DNA of 64,000 nt, taken from assembly GCA_963281255.1 (NCBI GenBank), contig OY725503.1, forward strand, positions 3,658,001 through 3,722,000. Direction: 5' to 3'. The stretch's first letter is position 1. Each line of letters begins with the position of its first letter. Made by a program: the position numbers and the translations under genes. This document shows positions 30,401 to 39,269 of this stretch, piece by piece. Under the pieces are notes generated by a model, which was not told where the DNA came from, did no database searches, and was given only the letters and a program-made list of their open reading frames with translations. This DNA is from Aphrocallistes beatrix (Eukaryota > Porifera > Hexactinellida > Sceptrulophora > Aphrocallistidae).

Positions 30401-31036
30401 CATGACAATGTCGTGAATCTCGTCAAAGTAGGGCTCCAAGAGATCTGAATAATTTGAACACACTTCAATGAAGCAGTTCATCGCTTCTAATCGCACGTTT
30501 AGTTTCTATAAAGAAATCCAACTTTGAACGATGGATAATGGAAATAAATTGAGTAAATTATCAATAGAGTATAGTCTATACAAAAATGATGAGATATATT
30601 GCCTACATTCTCAACTTCAGAAGCAGAACATATGACAGCGAGTAGCATTTCTCTCTCCTCTTTAAGCAAAAAGTTCTCTCCAGCATAAGGAATAACCTTT
30701 TTCAATCCTTTAAGAGCTTCAACCATCAGCTCAGAATCGCCAGACTTCACAAACTGAGAGTAGATGGAGAGTAGTGCATTCACATTATTCTGACACTGGA
30801 ACTAGGAATGGTAATAGATAAATAAATGAATTGAAAACAAACACAACTTTATATAGATAACTCACTAACGAGTCAGTTTGTAGTTTGGCTAACTCGTTAA
30901 GAGTTTTCTTGCACTCTCCCAAAACAGGATTCTCGAAGATAGTCCGGAGACTTAGCTTCATAGAGAGGACTTCGCAAAGTGCATCGATGTCTTCATTGGG
31001 CACCAGTATAAACTTCGATGGCTTAGCTAAAGTCAT
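24416..31036 (-). CDS. Divergent importin subunit beta-like HEAT-repeat protein
   Basis: Six exons join in frame: 31036-30866, 30801-30607, 30505-30386, 30319-29844, 29696-28752 and 24884-24416, giving 791 residues. The chain is helical HEAT repeats. The segment LLKEEREMLLAVICSA with NVRLEAMNCFIEVC and YSDLLEPYF lines up with karyopherin beta-1 (about residues 200-260 of the human protein), and the last exon resembles its C-terminal repeats (ISSMTLIGHLA, FYADQSLSKLF). The family carries cargo through nuclear pores under Ran control. The N-terminal repeats holding the IBN/Ran-GTP site are almost absent: only about 60 residues precede the alignable part. The final intron (28751-24885, about 3.9 kb) encloses a complete REC8-like gene on the same strand. 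Other HEAT transport receptors are possible alternatives. Confidence 0.7.
25796..27418 (-). CDS. REC8: REC8-like meiotic cohesin kleisin, nested in an intron
   Basis: A 540-residue intronless ORF. From Met11 (MFYPIHIL) it has the kleisin N-terminal domain that binds SMC3: GCAWIAG, then SVNIEKACDEVI, LRLSAILMLGITRIYKRQ and FLLVDIEDMYKDL. The NIEKACDEVI stretch is nearer REC8 than RAD21. A long acidic, Ser/Asn-rich middle follows. The C-terminal winged helix that binds SMC1 is visible (KRKEVASVFYSILKHA, then AEPYGEILL). Length matches human REC8 (547). REC8 closes the cohesin ring in meiosis and is cut by separase. Kleisins normally start at MFY, so residues 1-10 may be a leader or untranslated. 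The gene lies wholly inside the last intron of the importin-beta-like gene, same strand. A RAD21L-type assignment is the main alternative. Confidence 0.82.
   Translation of the reverse strand: MAKTINHTYQMFYPIHILCRKRGRLGCAWIAGTIGINQSSATLLNKRELLSVNIEKACDEVISPNEPMALRLSAILMLGITRIYKRQTKFLLVDIEDMYKDLKKHRTVSIDLICSNNNRGANLALTNYVGDTEIFETDHLLMDLLTNLNLISDSSYAAYKTPAVDSFQSIIRGGSNDSFAKMENLPNFTSIHSMISLDGNSGSFNQQFNDNFDPFETSLANNFSLSLPPDDSMIHPEVEVNTVEISPTNMDVTGNPMDSSHRNLVRTALNQCALDPIQEEQERPPKRRKKHDKLLVDRNTCLTNDQIRKGLATEKDTLRDLESMLPRRGIKRYRLPKSDSELMGHAHFWQMFPNPNWEELEIMKINVLQKSTNETVSSTNFSRLIESSNSQLGESILRNISNVSVNGLQPADSIIENADITPMHIPQDESLIIPTDPNISCPSPPHSDFFLEDDMSFRRREDFDSFEVRNHLSESDDILERFHRLEQSTKRPFIFMKDLFNSKHPKRKEVASVFYSILKHAPIFHPEQAEPYGEILLRSY
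27419..28751. other. Intron remainder upstream of the nested REC8-like gene
   Basis: Part of the large intron of the importin-beta-like gene, between its exon 5 and the nested gene; it must hold the promoter of the nested gene. No recognisable repeat, and only short ORFs on either strand. Confidence 0.55.
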
Positions 31037-31235
31037 TATGACGAGGTGTGGATAAGGACTAAATCTAATGAATAAGTTGAATACAGAATTAATACAGCCG
31101 TTTGCTTTCCGAAATTAGTTATAATTGGGTATTTAAGGTCGGTGCAAATTACTTATTATTGATGATAATAATTTCACCATGATATACATATCTAACAAGA
31201 TCGCAGGTGTGACTGAATGAGGACATCTACAAGTT

Positions 31236-32573
31236 CTAGATACGGAAAAATCTCCATGATTCTGTGTCTGTCGACTGCAGAATTCCTTCTTCGTTGCTGT
31301 CACCACCACCCCAATTCCTCCCATAGCAAAACCTGGAGCCGACTGCATCAAATGACTTATAGAACTTGTCAGTCATAACATCTCCACTCACCACGTCATA
31401 AGCCATGGGCTTATCAGGTCCACGCGGAAAGGCTACTAACTGTCGCTCGCTTTCAGAGAGGAAGGCGCGATATCCGATGAGATCTAAACTGGAATTTGAA
31501 GTGGGATGGTTATAAACGACACATTTTTTGAAAGTTCTCGAATCCCAAAGTGCCAACTCTCCATTCTGTTTTTGAACTATGATATAAGAATCATTTATTA
31601 CCGGCTGGAGCCAGATGATAGGAGATATATACTGCTTCTTTTCATCCTGCATTACATGGGCCGGGTCACTGGGGAAAGTTCTTAAGTCCCAAATGAGGGC
31701 CTTCCCATTCCGAAGTCCAGATATCAGGTAGGGATGTTGCTTGTAGAATCCTTGGCTCAACACGGTAACCTTATTCGTGGAATAGCTGTATCTCATCTTC
31801 AGTTCTATGTCATACATGTACTGTCTAGTCTCACCACCAATGCCGAAATGGCCGCAACGTTTACAAGTGGAACTGTTAGCAATGATACTCCAGGGACTCT
31901 CTTCCATCACGCCAGGTCTTCTTAACACCCTGACATCGTGCTCAGAACTAACAGAGTTTTGTGGTTGTTTAAATTGGAAAGCCGATAGAGTACTTGAATC
32001 TGAGTTGAAAGGACCATCCCTTTGAAATGCGAATAGGGCCCATTGGTCACCGTCAATGGTTGTCCAGTCACATCCTGCAAACTGCGTGTGGTAAGACTGA
32101 AAATGGAAGATCTTTTTAACATTAAATTCCGGTTGAACACCTTTGTCAATCGATACCGTATAAATACTGAAGTTGCTTTCTCTTGGATAGCTGGATGCAA
32201 TGACGTTTTTTCTAATTAAATATTTTCCATCTTGGCTCAAGCATAAGGCCTCGATTAAATCTGGATGTCGCTGGGAGTTAGGAAGGGATGGCACCTGTGT
32301 AGGAGCTTGTTCCCATTGTAACCTCTCCACTTTTCTCTGATAACCAATCTCATTGGTTACACCGTATTGGTGCGATTTGTAGATATTCAATTTGTTAGTG
32401 GGTGGTCTCATTTGTCGCATGATTACTTTGGACGAAGTATGCCGAGTCTTATTCGCTCTCCTCGGAATATTCACGTAGGTGGATTTGTCAGTTTTTGGAG
32501 GTATTTTGAAATAACGTTTCTTTTCTTCATCAAAGTAGTAACCTGGAATTTCTCGTGGGTTTGCCCTTTTCAT
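31236..32573 (-). CDS. DCAF4: DDB1- and CUL4-associated factor 4 (WD-repeat)
   Basis: A 445-residue single-exon ORF. The N-terminus carries the family signature PGYYFDEEKKRYFKIPP. The rest forms degenerate WD40 repeats, including two WDxR boxes (ALIWDLRTF and ALWDSRTF) of the kind through which DCAFs bind DDB1. A CKRCG pair with a following HFGIGG lies mid-chain. The expected role is substrate receptor for the CUL4-DDB1 ubiquitin ligase. Length is close to the roughly 495-residue human DCAF4. The gene ends about 200 bp upstream of the importin-beta-like gene on the same strand. Confidence 0.85.
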   Translation of the reverse strand: MKRANPREIPGYYFDEEKKRYFKIPPKTDKSTYVNIPRRANKTRHTSSKVIMRQMRPPTNKLNIYKSHQYGVTNEIGYQRKVERLQWEQAPTQVPSLPNSQRHPDLIEALCLSQDGKYLIRKNVIASSYPRESNFSIYTVSIDKGVQPEFNVKKIFHFQSYHTQFAGCDWTTIDGDQWALFAFQRDGPFNSDSSTLSAFQFKQPQNSVSSEHDVRVLRRPGVMEESPWSIIANSSTCKRCGHFGIGGETRQYMYDIELKMRYSYSTNKVTVLSQGFYKQHPYLISGLRNGKALIWDLRTFPSDPAHVMQDEKKQYISPIIWLQPVINDSYIIVQKQNGELALWDSRTFKKCVVYNHPTSNSSLDLIGYRAFLSESERQLVAFPRGPDKPMAYDVVSGDVMTDKFYKSFDAVGSRFCYGRNWGGGDSNEEGILQSTDTESWRFFRI

Positions 32574-32696
32574 TCTATTAACTTCAATGTGGATATATAT
32601 TTAGTATAAAGAATTCGCAAAAAATATTTTGTGAACAACCGATATTAAGCTAATAATTTAAGAAGCAAATAAGTACTTTAACTATAATTAAATAAA

Positions 32697-33551
32697 TCAA
32701 TCTTTTTTTTGCTGAGAAGTCTCATCATCATCATCATCATCATCTTCATCTTCATCATCATCATCATCATCATCTTCATATCTGAAAATAGAATGCTTCT
32801 TTGGGGAATATTTATGTCTGAGCCATTTATGTTCAGGACAAAAGCTACGACAGATTCCATCCAGCCATGTTTCAATTGAACAGAAATGGTACTTCATGCT
32901 GTAGTAGGATTTCGAAATGAATTTGTAGGAATCAAAGACTTGCACTGTCCCTTTGTACCAACGTGAGCCAATGGTCTTCGCTTCCTGACCCAACCAGACT
33001 TCAACATGAACCATATCATGCTTTTGTTTCTTCTTTTTTTGATCGAAATAGGTAGCACTGATGAAGACTAAGTCACCGGGTTTCATCTGTTCTGTAGCGG
33101 CGAACTTTATCGGAAGAGTATCATACAAATATGCCTGATTCCAGGGCCCAATAACGAATCCGAAATCAGAAGACAAGTCTTTAAGTACCCTCCTTATAAG
33201 TCCACAGCAATCTAGATACAGTTTTCTATCGAAATATGTGCAGCCTGGCTTGTGGAAATGCTTAGCGTAAGGTGTACCGATGTAACTGAACAGTTTCGAG
33301 AGGAATTTATTCCGCAATTCAATTTTTTCATCACACGTGATAGTTCTTGGGATACTTTCACTAGATTTATTTCTTCTCAATTGCTCGATTCGCTTCTTCT
33401 TGAAAGTACAAAATGCGCTTTGTAAATCCTGTTCAGAATTATCAAATGTTTCATTTTCATCATCATTGTTTATTAAGAGGAACGCCACCTTAAACACTTT
33501 CTCTTCCATTCCGGTCTTTCCACCTTTATAAGGTGTACCTGTTACCTCCAT
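32697..33551 (-). CDS. Eukaryotic NlpC/P60-fold (papain-like) protein with acidic tail
   Basis: A 284-residue single-exon ORF. The segment at 90-212 has the order of an NlpC/P60 core: YIGTPYA, then the nucleophile motif LDCCGLIRRVL (Cys115), MKPGDLVFIS, and the His strand VHVEVWLG (His182), followed by QVFDSYKF. In bacteria this fold cleaves peptidoglycan peptides. Eukaryotic members exist but their substrates are largely unknown, so only a thiol peptidase, amidase or acyltransferase fold is claimed. No signal peptide, so probably intracellular. The C-terminus (about 249-277) is almost pure Asp/Glu and is encoded by a CAT/CTT trinucleotide run. Confidence 0.65.
   Translation of the reverse strand: MEVTGTPYKGGKTGMEEKVFKVAFLLINNDDENETFDNSEQDLQSAFCTFKKKRIEQLRRNKSSESIPRTITCDEKIELRNKFLSKLFSYIGTPYAKHFHKPGCTYFDRKLYLDCCGLIRRVLKDLSSDFGFVIGPWNQAYLYDTLPIKFAATEQMKPGDLVFISATYFDQKKKKQKHDMVHVEVWLGQEAKTIGSRWYKGTVQVFDSYKFISKSYYSMKYHFCSIETWLDGICRSFCPEHKWLRHKYSPKKHSIFRYEDDDDDDDEDEDDDDDDDETSQQKKD
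32700..32778. repeat. Trinucleotide repeat encoding an acidic tail
   Basis: Imperfect (ATC)n/(TTC)n run lying inside the coding region of the NlpC/P60-like gene; on the minus strand it reads GAT and GAA, giving alternating Asp and Glu. Length is likely polymorphic. Confidence 0.9.
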
Positions 33552-33640
33552 ATCAGCCTAGTTACCAGTTAGCTAATCAGAATGCAAATGAATGATCAGT
33601 CTAATATTTGAAAACAATAACTACGATTTACTATGGTTAA

Positions 33641-35516
33641 TTAAGCTTCTAAATTCAATTCTGGGTCAATAGCCTCAACATTCCATACTTCTGCGAATTT
33701 CGCACATAAAACTGCACACGTGTAAGCAGCTGAGAGGGTGTAGTTACTGATGGCCACTGTCTCCTCCGTATAAGACACACCTCTGTCTTCCAAAGTACCT
33801 CTCGCGAAAGCACCAACCACAAATACAACGGGTTTCTCCTCTTTAGCATAGTCAGCTGGATCAATGAACTTTTTTGAGTGATAAGAGGTCCCTACCTACA
33901 GTAGAACCTGGTTAATACGGACACATACTTTATCCCCTATGGAGGAAACGCATGTAAATCACTTCGGTTAATACTTAAGTACGAATTCAGGATAATACTT
34001 GTACGAACAAATTTCGACCGTCCCTGGTGTTCGTATTAATAACTAATTTGCACCTGGGATTTTTCTATTTATAGTAACTACCCCAAACTTGCATGGCTTC
34101 CCTACTGAAAATAGCTTAAACCGGAAATGACGCAGCAAAATTCCTAGGCAACGAAGGTTAACAAGGTTCTACTGTATTTGACTGGAGGAAATATAAGCTT
34201 TAAAACAGACTATATAAAAATGCAAACGCATACCTTCACACATCCCACAGGAAGATGTTCTGTTATTGGGTTCTTTATCACTTTCAGTAACGGTACATGG
34301 CTGTCGCTTCCTGCAGCTCTCACAACCATCTTATGCAACAACTGCACCATCACACCGCAAAACCGGTCGAAGGTCCGAGGGATTCGAGTTTGTGGTGATA
34401 CCTGAATCAAAACATTCCTCTCTGTATGGAGATATATCTAAATGAGTGATGTTACTTTCTTTAAGGAAACGAATCAAAATCAATTAACAAATTTTTGATT
34501 GCATCTTCAAACCAAAATAATAGTCGTAACAGATTTTGATCATAATCCTGTGACTCAATGATACCTACATAATTGAAGCACTCAGACTAGTCAATGAGAT
34601 GCTAAAACGTATTCACAATGTCAACATGTTATTGCAGACTGCATTTGTAAATTTTGCACAGAAAGGCTACGAACATTCATGTTAGCACAATGAATGGAAA
34701 AGTTGCGGCATCATATCATGTAATGAAATTAATATATGAATTAAGTCGGGTATCAAATGGCACAAAGCATATTTACCTCTAAATCTGAATTTATTAAAAC
34801 GGCCAGGGCCAAAAATTTTACAAACGAATCATGTAGCTTATAAGGTCGAGTTAATACAGATGTTGTCTTGTCGAAAACTGACACTAGAGCATGGCAACGC
34901 GACACATTTACATTTATGGTGACTCAAAGATCTGCCAGCGCTTATTAATGATTATTTATAAATCCCCGCCTATACCATGAATGTGTTGCGTCATTTCCCG
35001 TCTAAGCCATTTTGGGCGGGGAAGCCATATAAATTTGGGGTCCAGACTATAAATAGAAAAAAAACCAGGTAAAAGTGGCATTAACTCGAGTGGATATCAA
35101 TGGCTTTTAAAATCATTTATGGTTTGAAAGCTGTGTGGTAACTTTGTTCCTGCACAACTAACTTGCAAGAGTCCAGCCTGATTGATCGGAGAGTCGAGTA
35201 GCATGAGTAAGCACTGGTGCACAATATCCGGCCTTGCTAGCGAAGGATCTCTGCCCTCCTTGCTCAGCATACCATGGTGCTTGTCACTGGTTAAGAGCTG
35301 GTAACCGTCTCGCTTCGTGAAAGCTGTCTCCAAACAAGCTCCTTCCAATATTACTATCAACCTCTTGCTGTTTGAGTCCTTATTCGGTCTCTTAGGAACT
35401 GGTATATACTCTGTGGCTTTCTCTTCGTCTGAATCTTTCGATGCAGCATTGGGTGGATAGATAGCTTTCAACTTCCGTTTTTTACCAGACAAGCGTTTTG
35501 GGTTCCTAGCAGCCAT
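33641..35516 (-). CDS. EMG1: EMG1/Nep1 pseudouridine N1-methyltransferase (SPOUT)
   Basis: Three exons, 35516-35163, 34437-34234 and 33895-33641, encode 270 residues (human 244). Conserved blocks are [45 protein letters not shown], the [23 protein letters not shown] block, [20 protein letters not shown], and SISNY-type [10 protein letters not shown]. These are the RNA-binding and SAM-pocket elements of the Nep1 family. It N1-methylates a pseudouridine in 18S rRNA and is needed for small-subunit assembly in the nucleolus. The N-terminus is basic and disordered. Intron 2 (34233-33896) is largely a MITE whose end abuts the splice acceptor. Intron 1 is about 725 bp and contains no gene that I can see. 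Confidence 0.93.
33897..34176. mobile_element. pogo/Tc1-like MITE in EMG1 intron 2
   Basis: About 280 bp bounded by TA. The left end reads CAGTAGAACCTGGTTAA and the right end is its inverted partner (rc CAGTAGAACCTTGTTAA), 16 of 17 matching. TA flanks on both sides fit TA target-site duplication of the Tc1/mariner/pogo superfamily. No coding capacity. A shorter relative sharing an internal block of about 24 bp sits at 55272-55354. Confidence 0.8.
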
Positions 35517-35654
35517 CTAGCTTATAAGGCAAATACATCTCTTAAGTCTAAATCAGTTCTAGCAGGTTAGTTTTCAGACTACACTAATGTCTCGTGTGAC
35601 TGAAACAACTTTAAGTTTAAATAAGGGCACTAGCACAAAGGCTGTAAAGTAACA

Positions 35655-35740
35655 ATAGAAAACTTTTAATATACTATAATATATATATACACCAAATATA
35701 CATTAACGTATATATATATATATACACCTAAATATGACAC
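35655..35740. repeat. AT microsatellite
   Basis: Two short (TA)n tracts separated by about 25 bases in the gap between EMG1 and the second sulfatase gene. Confidence 0.8.
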
Positions 35741-35790
35741 ATAGACGTAAGGAGTTTGTAAGTGAATATTGGCAGTGACAAGTGAATCAA

Positions 35791-37389
35791 CTACTCCTCA
35801 TCGAAAACCCAAGGAGCGAAGCAACCTGCTTTCTTTGCAGCTTCTTCCCAATCCTTCTCATTGCGAGTCACCTTCCCACCAGGTACTATAGTAGCTAAGT
35901 GATCGTCCAAGCGATCAATCAAAAGTTCTACAATATTGGGGTAAGAATCTTTAACATCATAACGCTCGTATGGGTCTTCCTCTATATTGAATAGCATAAT
36001 GGGATCATACTTCGTCGATTTGTAAGACATAGACTTTGTGATGTAAGCCTTTGGTGAAGGGTAATTACCTGGAAAAAGCGAATCTTCCTCGAGGACATAG
36101 TAACCAGTGTTTTGTTCCGGGGGCGGGAACCAAAAGCAATAATACGGATAGGACTCGATAGAACAATTAGCCCAGCGGCCTGTTAAAAGTTTCCACTTCC
36201 CTACACGTAGAGCGCTAGTATGGTAGCGCCCATCATTTGGTATTATGTTATGGAGGATTTCAAATCTTGGAGAGTACACATTGCTACTAACTCCGTTTGA
36301 TATTAAATCCCATTGATCAAATCCGTCTAAACCTTCCTCGTCGCTCAAGCTACCTCCAGCAAGGTTTACAAGTGTAGTGTACCAATCACTAACATGAAAT
36401 AAACTAGATTCAACTCGCTGTGGATTCTTAATCAAAGGACTATGGACAAATGCTGGAACGCGAATTCCACCCTCGAAGAGTGTGACTTTACCAGCTCGCA
36501 AAGGATAGTTGCTCCCTTGTCCATCGGGGATGGTCCAACCACCGTTATCCGATGCGAATATGATGATCGTGTTATTCCAGAATTCGTCTCCTTTCAGTTT
36601 CAAACTTTCAACTATCTCTCCAATAGCATCATCTAGTGCAGTGACCATGCCGAGCACTTTACGTCTGTCACTGTTACGCACGTGAGAATACATCCGTTCA
36701 TACTTCTCTGTTACTTCAATTGGATTGTGTACGTTTTGTACTGCAAAGTACATGAACATGGGAATATCGGCATCGTGGTTTTGTATAAGACGCTTCGCTT
36801 CTTGACTGAAAATGTCGACACTGTAGGTTCCGTTTAACTCAGGTACGCACTTACTGTTGTTATGAAGATCGAGGCACCAGTCAGGAGGAGATGGCTGGTT
36901 AAACAGGTCATATGTTGTGTGAGTAAAGTAGTGTAAATCTGCACCATAGAACCCGAAGTGTGTATCGAAGCCACGACTCGTGGGGAGGTATTTAGGGTTG
37001 TAGTATCCGAGGTGCCATTTACCGATGGCGTGAGTGGCATAGCCAAGTGATTTTAGTTTCTCTGGCAGCAGGGTAAAGTTCAGACTGAGACCGAGTTCTT
37101 CTTGCACAGCAATGGAAAAAATTCTATTGAAACCGATATGGATCGGATAACGACCAGTCATTAGGCTAGCTCTCGTAGGGGAACAACTCTGCTGTGTGTA
37201 ATACTGTTCTAATCGCACTCCGTTCGCAGTTAAGTTGTTAATTGTCGGTGTATGGATATTACTACTATGGTAGCCCACATCGTTATACCCGAGGTCATCT
37301 GCTAGGATGAATATAATGTTCGGTTGTTTTGAATCAGTTACTAAGAGTCTAGTTGCAAAAATCAGCTGAAGCAAGACCACACACTTCAT
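35791..37389 (-). CDS. Arylsulfatase B-like enzyme
   Basis: A 532-residue single-exon ORF. The signal peptide spans about residues 1-20, and the mature chain begins KQPNIIFILADD. The catalytic signature is CSPTR at 69-73, the canonical C-x-P-x-R in which the cysteine becomes formylglycine. Metal and substrate residues are in place (ADD, RYPIH, GKWHLG, the SRGFDTHFG block, SDNGGW, LRAGKVTLFEGG). It should hydrolyse sulfate esters, such as those on glycosaminoglycans or other sulfated glycans, in the lysosome or outside the cell. Length matches ARSB (533). It is a paralogue of the genes at 22051 and 40270; all three lack introns and share the strand. Confidence 0.93.
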   Translation of the reverse strand: MKCVVLLQLIFATRLLVTDSKQPNIIFILADDLGYNDVGYHSSNIHTPTINNLTANGVRLEQYYTQQSCSPTRASLMTGRYPIHIGFNRIFSIAVQEELGLSLNFTLLPEKLKSLGYATHAIGKWHLGYYNPKYLPTSRGFDTHFGFYGADLHYFTHTTYDLFNQPSPPDWCLDLHNNSKCVPELNGTYSVDIFSQEAKRLIQNHDADIPMFMYFAVQNVHNPIEVTEKYERMYSHVRNSDRRKVLGMVTALDDAIGEIVESLKLKGDEFWNNTIIIFASDNGGWTIPDGQGSNYPLRAGKVTLFEGGIRVPAFVHSPLIKNPQRVESSLFHVSDWYTTLVNLAGGSLSDEEGLDGFDQWDLISNGVSSNVYSPRFEILHNIIPNDGRYHTSALRVGKWKLLTGRWANCSIESYPYYCFWFPPPEQNTGYYVLEEDSLFPGNYPSPKAYITKSMSYKSTKYDPIMLFNIEEDPYERYDVKDSYPNIVELLIDRLDDHLATIVPGGKVTRNEKDWEEAAKKAGCFAPWVFDEE

Positions 37390-37526
37390 ATTTGCTGCTA
37401 TGGTAAAATAGAACAGAATAAGAAAGTTATTTACATTAAAAAAGGCTTACTTTTTAAATCCACCAGATATCGAATAAATATTTCACATCTCAAAACAATT
37501 AAAAATCAATAAAACATAGATAAAGT

Positions 37527-39056
37527 TCAAATATCGTATCTACTCTTACTCTGTGCAGGTCCTTCTGAATGTTTGTCCACGTGGCGATAATGTTGTAGTT
37601 CAGTGGTTTCCTGCTGCACAAGACCATAATCAAAGATGATGTCAGCATCCTGTGTCCGCCCCTCTACAATTGCATCATCATCGTCATCCCAATCCCCTGC
37701 TTCGAGTACGACCGTTCTCTCTCCAGGTCCGAATCCAAACGGGAGGAACTTCCTCATTCTAGCTTCAAGGAGTTCTTGTCTGTCATGCTCACTATTATTC
37801 TCGGTTGAGTCCAAGGAGTGTGTGTTTGTAGTCGTTTTTATGGCAGCGCTTAGAGTAGCCAATTCGTTCACCTGTTCTTGATTGTAAATTAAGTTAACTA
37901 CATAACATGGCAACAACTGGGAAGCGTTTTTGACGACGTAAAATGTACCACCATCATAAATTTGGTATTTAGTCCCACTCATTACAGTGCTTTTGAGACC
38001 AGGAATAAGAGCACAGACTAACAGTTTAGAAGAATTAGAGTAGCTTAAACTGACAACGGGACTAGTACCAACATATATCCCAACTCCGAAAGCAGATCCA
38101 TTTACCACTCTCACTCCCTCAGTTCCAGGCATCAATAAACCTTTCGTAACGATGGATGGTAAGTTATTGACAGCAGTTCCATGGTACACGATTTCCAGTG
38201 TGTTAGAGAAGTTGCGAGCACGCTTATAATTTTTAGCTAAGGAATTGATGTCCCTTTGTGTCGCTATAAATCGCTTGGCAAGATCGGAACGTAATATATT
38301 TTCAATGCCTCCGATTTTGTAGCCGTGATCTCGACATTGCTTGATCAGCTGGTGAATAGATATGAAGCTTGAAGGACTGAACTCTTCTGGTTTCTTTTTA
38401 TCTTCGATTTCAGTATTATTATTTTCTGGGGGCTTATGAGATGGAACTGGTGTAAAAAGAGAAGCTTGCTCGTACAAAGACTGATCCAACTTTTTATTCT
38501 TCTTTGATAAAATTGTTACCTCACAGGATTCATGCGCTAACTGTAATAGGTTATATACCATGGGGCCACCCCTCTGATCCAAAGCACTTAGAAGTAATTT
38601 GTCATAAAGAGAGTCTGTATCTGAAAAGGTCAGTATTTGAGATTCAGAGTTGTTTATCTCAAAGATTGGTATTGAATTCGGATAGTCGGGGGGTAATTGA
38701 AATGTAATTGAGATCTCATCCTTTTTATTAATATTTGAGTTGCCAAACGTAAGAGCGACTTCAAAAGTTCTTTCATCCTTGCTTAAGAACTTAACTATTT
38801 CATAAATAGATGTTAAAACAACTTTTTCGTCGGTAACAACTTGTTCACATTCTTCTTGATCTATAGTTTTGAAAATAGTTTCGTCGACTTTACTTTCATC
38901 AAGGATCTTAAGAAACTCGGCTTGAAATTGAATTGTCAAGCTCTCTAACTCAGATTCTGATTCGAAAGTGCTATTAGGATCTGTATCAGTACCTGAGATT
39001 GCAGACTCTTCAGTTGTTACAGACACTTCATCAGGGGGAGGAGGTTTAGCGGCCAT
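37527..39056 (-). CDS. RWD domain plus ADP-ribosyltransferase (PARP-like) domain protein
   Basis: A 509-residue intronless ORF. Residues of about 45-185 fit an RWD domain (VVLTSIYEIVKFL, then SITFQLPPDYPNSIPIFEI), a fold related to ubiquitin-conjugating enzymes. Residues of about 280-400 fit a PARP/ART catalytic core: EIVYHGTAVNNLPSIV supplies the NAD-binding His, and GVGIYVGTSPVVSLSYS supplies the Tyr. The third position, Glu in poly-ADP-ribosylating enzymes (PEYLI in tankyrase), is Cys here (LLPCYVVNL). A mono-ADP-ribosyltransferase or an inactive reader is therefore more likely than a polymerase. The C-terminus has an acidic patch. I do not know a named orthologue. Confidence 0.78.
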   Translation of the reverse strand: MAAKPPPPDEVSVTTEESAISGTDTDPNSTFESESELESLTIQFQAEFLKILDESKVDETIFKTIDQEECEQVVTDEKVVLTSIYEIVKFLSKDERTFEVALTFGNSNINKKDEISITFQLPPDYPNSIPIFEINNSESQILTFSDTDSLYDKLLLSALDQRGGPMVYNLLQLAHESCEVTILSKKNKKLDQSLYEQASLFTPVPSHKPPENNNTEIEDKKKPEEFSPSSFISIHQLIKQCRDHGYKIGGIENILRSDLAKRFIATQRDINSLAKNYKRARNFSNTLEIVYHGTAVNNLPSIVTKGLLMPGTEGVRVVNGSAFGVGIYVGTSPVVSLSYSNSSKLLVCALIPGLKSTVMSGTKYQIYDGGTFYVVKNASQLLPCYVVNLIYNQEQVNELATLSAAIKTTTNTHSLDSTENNSEHDRQELLEARMRKFLPFGFGPGERTVVLEAGDWDDDDDAIVEGRTQDADIIFDYGLVQQETTELQHYRHVDKHSEGPAQSKSRYDI

Positions 39057-39112
39057 TTTCTAATATTATATCAATTTAATCGAAAAAATTGTGTCGTATT
39101 TTCATTCGTTAC

Positions 39113-39190
39113 AAGCGCGCTTCGCTTGCTTGCGCTGCGCGGCTGGTGGACACTTTGTGTCCGCCCGAGGCTCCCTTCGGTCGCCTGGGG
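39113..39190. repeat. GC-rich cluster of short hairpins
   Basis: Inside an AT-rich gap, about 78 bases are strongly GC-rich and consist of consecutive inverted repeats. There is an imperfect GCGC-flanked arm near 39116-39141, a perfect stem GGACAC-TTT-GTGTCC near 39147-39161, and a CCCGAGGC...GCCTGGGG arm near 39163-39190. No ORF of note. Origin unknown; possibly part of a transposon end. Confidence 0.6.
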
Positions 39191-39269
39191 TCACATTGGT
39201 TAATTATAAGGGAGATAGCATCTCTAAATATGTCTGTTCGACTGTTATAATCGATATCACTCGAAAAAT

